From the NCBI GenBank assembly GCA_020845635.1, contig JADLFI010000013.1, forward strand, positions 1-53,724: a stretch of 53,724 nt of DNA, read 5' to 3'. The notes under the pieces are model-generated. The model did no database searches and was not told the origin of the DNA. It saw nothing but the letters and a program-made list of their open reading frames with translations. The stretch is from Bacteroidia bacterium. Its GTDB lineage: Bacteria > Bacteroidota > Bacteroidia > UBA4408. Of the stretch, positions 52,631 to 53,724 are shown piece after piece. The position numbers and the translations under genes were made by a program. The stretch's first letter is position 1, and the number at the start of each line of letters is the position of its first letter.

Positions 52631-53443
52631 TCAACGGAATATATGCCCGAGTACACTGGAATTAGCTGATTTGTATTCTTTGGGTTTCATACCTGTGTAT
52701 AACTTGAAATCTCTGATAAAATGAGATTGGTCATAAAATCCTGCTTCCATACCAATTTGTGTTAAAGTTAAATCAGAATTATGAAGCAAATACAGGGAAG
52801 AAAGATATTTATTATATAGTAGAAATTTCTCAGTACTCATACCTACCCACTCAGATGACAATCTTCTTAATTGTCTATCTGAAATACAAGTATTATTACA
52901 AAATTCCTTTACCGAGAGAATATTGATATTCTGAGAATAAAACCAGCCATACAATTTTTGAATTTCTACAAAATGTTTGGAAGTTGAAATCTTATGGTAT
53001 AACCATTTCTTGATTATTTCTACTTGGCTATCAAACAAGCTTTTTGCGAACAACTGATGATATAAATCAGCTAATGATTTGCACACTTGCGAACTTTCTA
53101 CAACAGTATTATTAAGTTCAGTTGCCGGAATATCAAATAAGGCTTTAATTCCAAGTGCATTTAATTGTATTCCTAAAAATATTTGTTGTCCGCTTTTTAT
53201 TAATTGTAAAGGTTTAAAGTTAATACCGTTAATAAAGCAGCATGGCAAATTTGTAGTAACATTTGTTGTTGGGTTTAAATAAGTTATTTTGTCAGAAAGA
53301 TTGAAAATGAGTTCAACTGTTCCTTTGGGCAATATTGTTTCAGTTTGAATGTTATTATTAAACTCCTGAACTCGCCAAATACTCTTAAGAATAGACTTTT
53401 CTACTTCATTTATCGGATAATATATATTAGAAGAGTTAGTCAT
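52631..53443 (-). CDS. AraC-family transcriptional regulator
   Basis: A 270-residue regulator. The N-terminal ligand-type domain (about 1-160, TILPKGTVELIFNLSDK, CCFINGINFKPLQLIKSG) resembles DUF6597. The C-terminal double helix-turn-helix has LSVKEFCNNTCISDRQLRRL and LTLTQIGMEAGFYDQSHFIR, ending in FKLYTGMKPKEYK, the AraC signature. It lies 79 bases upstream of the cytochrome c/methyltransferase pair on the same strand, which makes those genes plausible targets. Confidence 0.92.
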   Translation of the reverse strand: MTNSSNIYYPINEVEKSILKSIWRVQEFNNNIQTETILPKGTVELIFNLSDKITYLNPTTNVTTNLPCCFINGINFKPLQLIKSGQQIFLGIQLNALGIKALFDIPATELNNTVVESSQVCKSLADLYHQLFAKSLFDSQVEIIKKWLYHKISTSKHFVEIQKLYGWFYSQNINILSVKEFCNNTCISDRQLRRLSSEWVGMSTEKFLLYNKYLSSLYLLHNSDLTLTQIGMEAGFYDQSHFIRDFKLYTGMKPKEYKSANSSVLGHIFR

Positions 53444-53472
53444 TATTTTGTGTTGATTGGTATATTAGCCTT

Positions 53473-53600
53473 GTGCCACAACAGAAGCTTCCGAAAAACT
53501 ACTAATTAACAACATAAGCTGTTGGTTATAAATAATAGTAAAAATACAAATAAATAACACATAAAACCAAAGTTGTTTATCTGAGCAAAACCCTTACTTA
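53473..53600 (-). repeat. Cassette-flanking repeat, minus-strand copy J (right half)
   Basis: On the minus strand: AACTTTGGTTTTATGTG, TTATTTATTTGTATTTTTAC, AACCAACAGCTTATGTTG, GTAGTTTTTCGGAAGCTTCTG. It matches the promoter half and 3' stem of the other copies, and lies just upstream of the AraC gene. The left half is not visible. Confidence 0.7.
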
Positions 53601-53620
53601 TACCAAAAGGATATTTATTT

Positions 53621-53666
53621 TAGACCAAATGTTGTACGTATCGTTTTTTTTATTACTTTTGGTCTA
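53621..53666 (+). promoter_or_regulatory. Promoter with overlapping operator-like inverted repeat
   Basis: TTG at 53632-53634, 19 bases, TACTTTTG at 53654-53661. The inverted repeat TAGACCAAA (53621-53629) and TTTGGTCTA (53658-53666) brackets the promoter, the second arm overlapping the -7 element. This would suit a repressor of the gene starting at 53684. Confidence 0.6.
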
Positions 53667-53683
53667 TTATAAATATCATTATT

Positions 53684-53724
53684 ATGTCTTCAGCATTATT
53701 TATCCCCGTAAAGGAAAGTTTAAA
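53684..53724 (+). CDS. Start of a + strand gene, cut by the window end
   Basis: ATG at 53684 opens MSSALFIPVKESL and runs off the window. The consensus promoter leaves a leader of about 17-19 bases. Too little remains to name the product. Confidence 0.5.
   Translation, partial: MSSALFIPVKESL

Overview
The window looks like chromosome of an AT-rich member of the Bacteroidota. Four things point there: secreted proteins ending in type IX secretion (T9SS) type A sorting domains, a DUF4199 membrane protein, many promoters of the Bacteroidota form (TTG or TTTG, 19-21 bases, then TAnnTTTG), and almost no Shine-Dalgarno sequences. No rRNA, tRNA, CRISPR array, integrase or transposase was seen.

Region 1 (1-10.85 kb) is accessory DNA with every gene on the + strand. 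It opens inside a type I restriction specificity gene (hsdS) that carries 36-bp tandem repeats and an in-frame DUF559 nuclease-like domain. A hipBA pair follows, bracketed by a 27-bp direct repeat that is itself a scrap of a ydeI gene. Then comes a series of one-, two- or three-gene units: a tripartite hipB-hipS-hipT, an unknown gene with a MazF/PemK-like toxin, a lipoprotein, a secreted protein, a winged-helix regulator and an unknown protein. A structured repeat of about 180-200 bp separates the units. Its ends are complementary (CCGCYAAC and GTTRGCGG), it holds internal hairpins, and it has a promoter-like half facing the next gene. This resembles an integron cassette array with unusually large attC-like sites, and it is the main candidate for something new.

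Region 2 (11-24 kb) is mostly housekeeping: cell-wall amidase, MCE lipid-transport protein, two Fe-S proteins, Rel (p)ppGpp enzyme, DUF4199 protein with a glycosyltransferase, pseudouridine synthase, alpha/beta hydrolase and urocanate hydratase.

Region 3 (24-31.8 kb) holds a decayed serine-hydrolase gene, a DUF2490 barrel protein, two T9SS cargo genes (one broken by two homopolymer frameshifts) and a TPR histidine kinase with a NarL-type regulator.

Region 4 (32-47.5 kb) has transport and stress genes: TerC, SulP with carbonic anhydrase, ClC, AlkD-like repair protein, Na+/H+ antiporter, a minus-strand run with a frameshifted DUF1697 gene, VOC and YdeI proteins, and a T9SS protein with seven 55-residue FG-GAP-like repeats.

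Region 5 (47.6-53.7 kb) carries the same repeat family on the minus strand, flanking a DUF6155-fragment/BNR-protein unit and a methyltransferase/cytochrome c/AraC group. The window ends just inside a new + strand gene with a clear promoter and operator-like inverted repeat.
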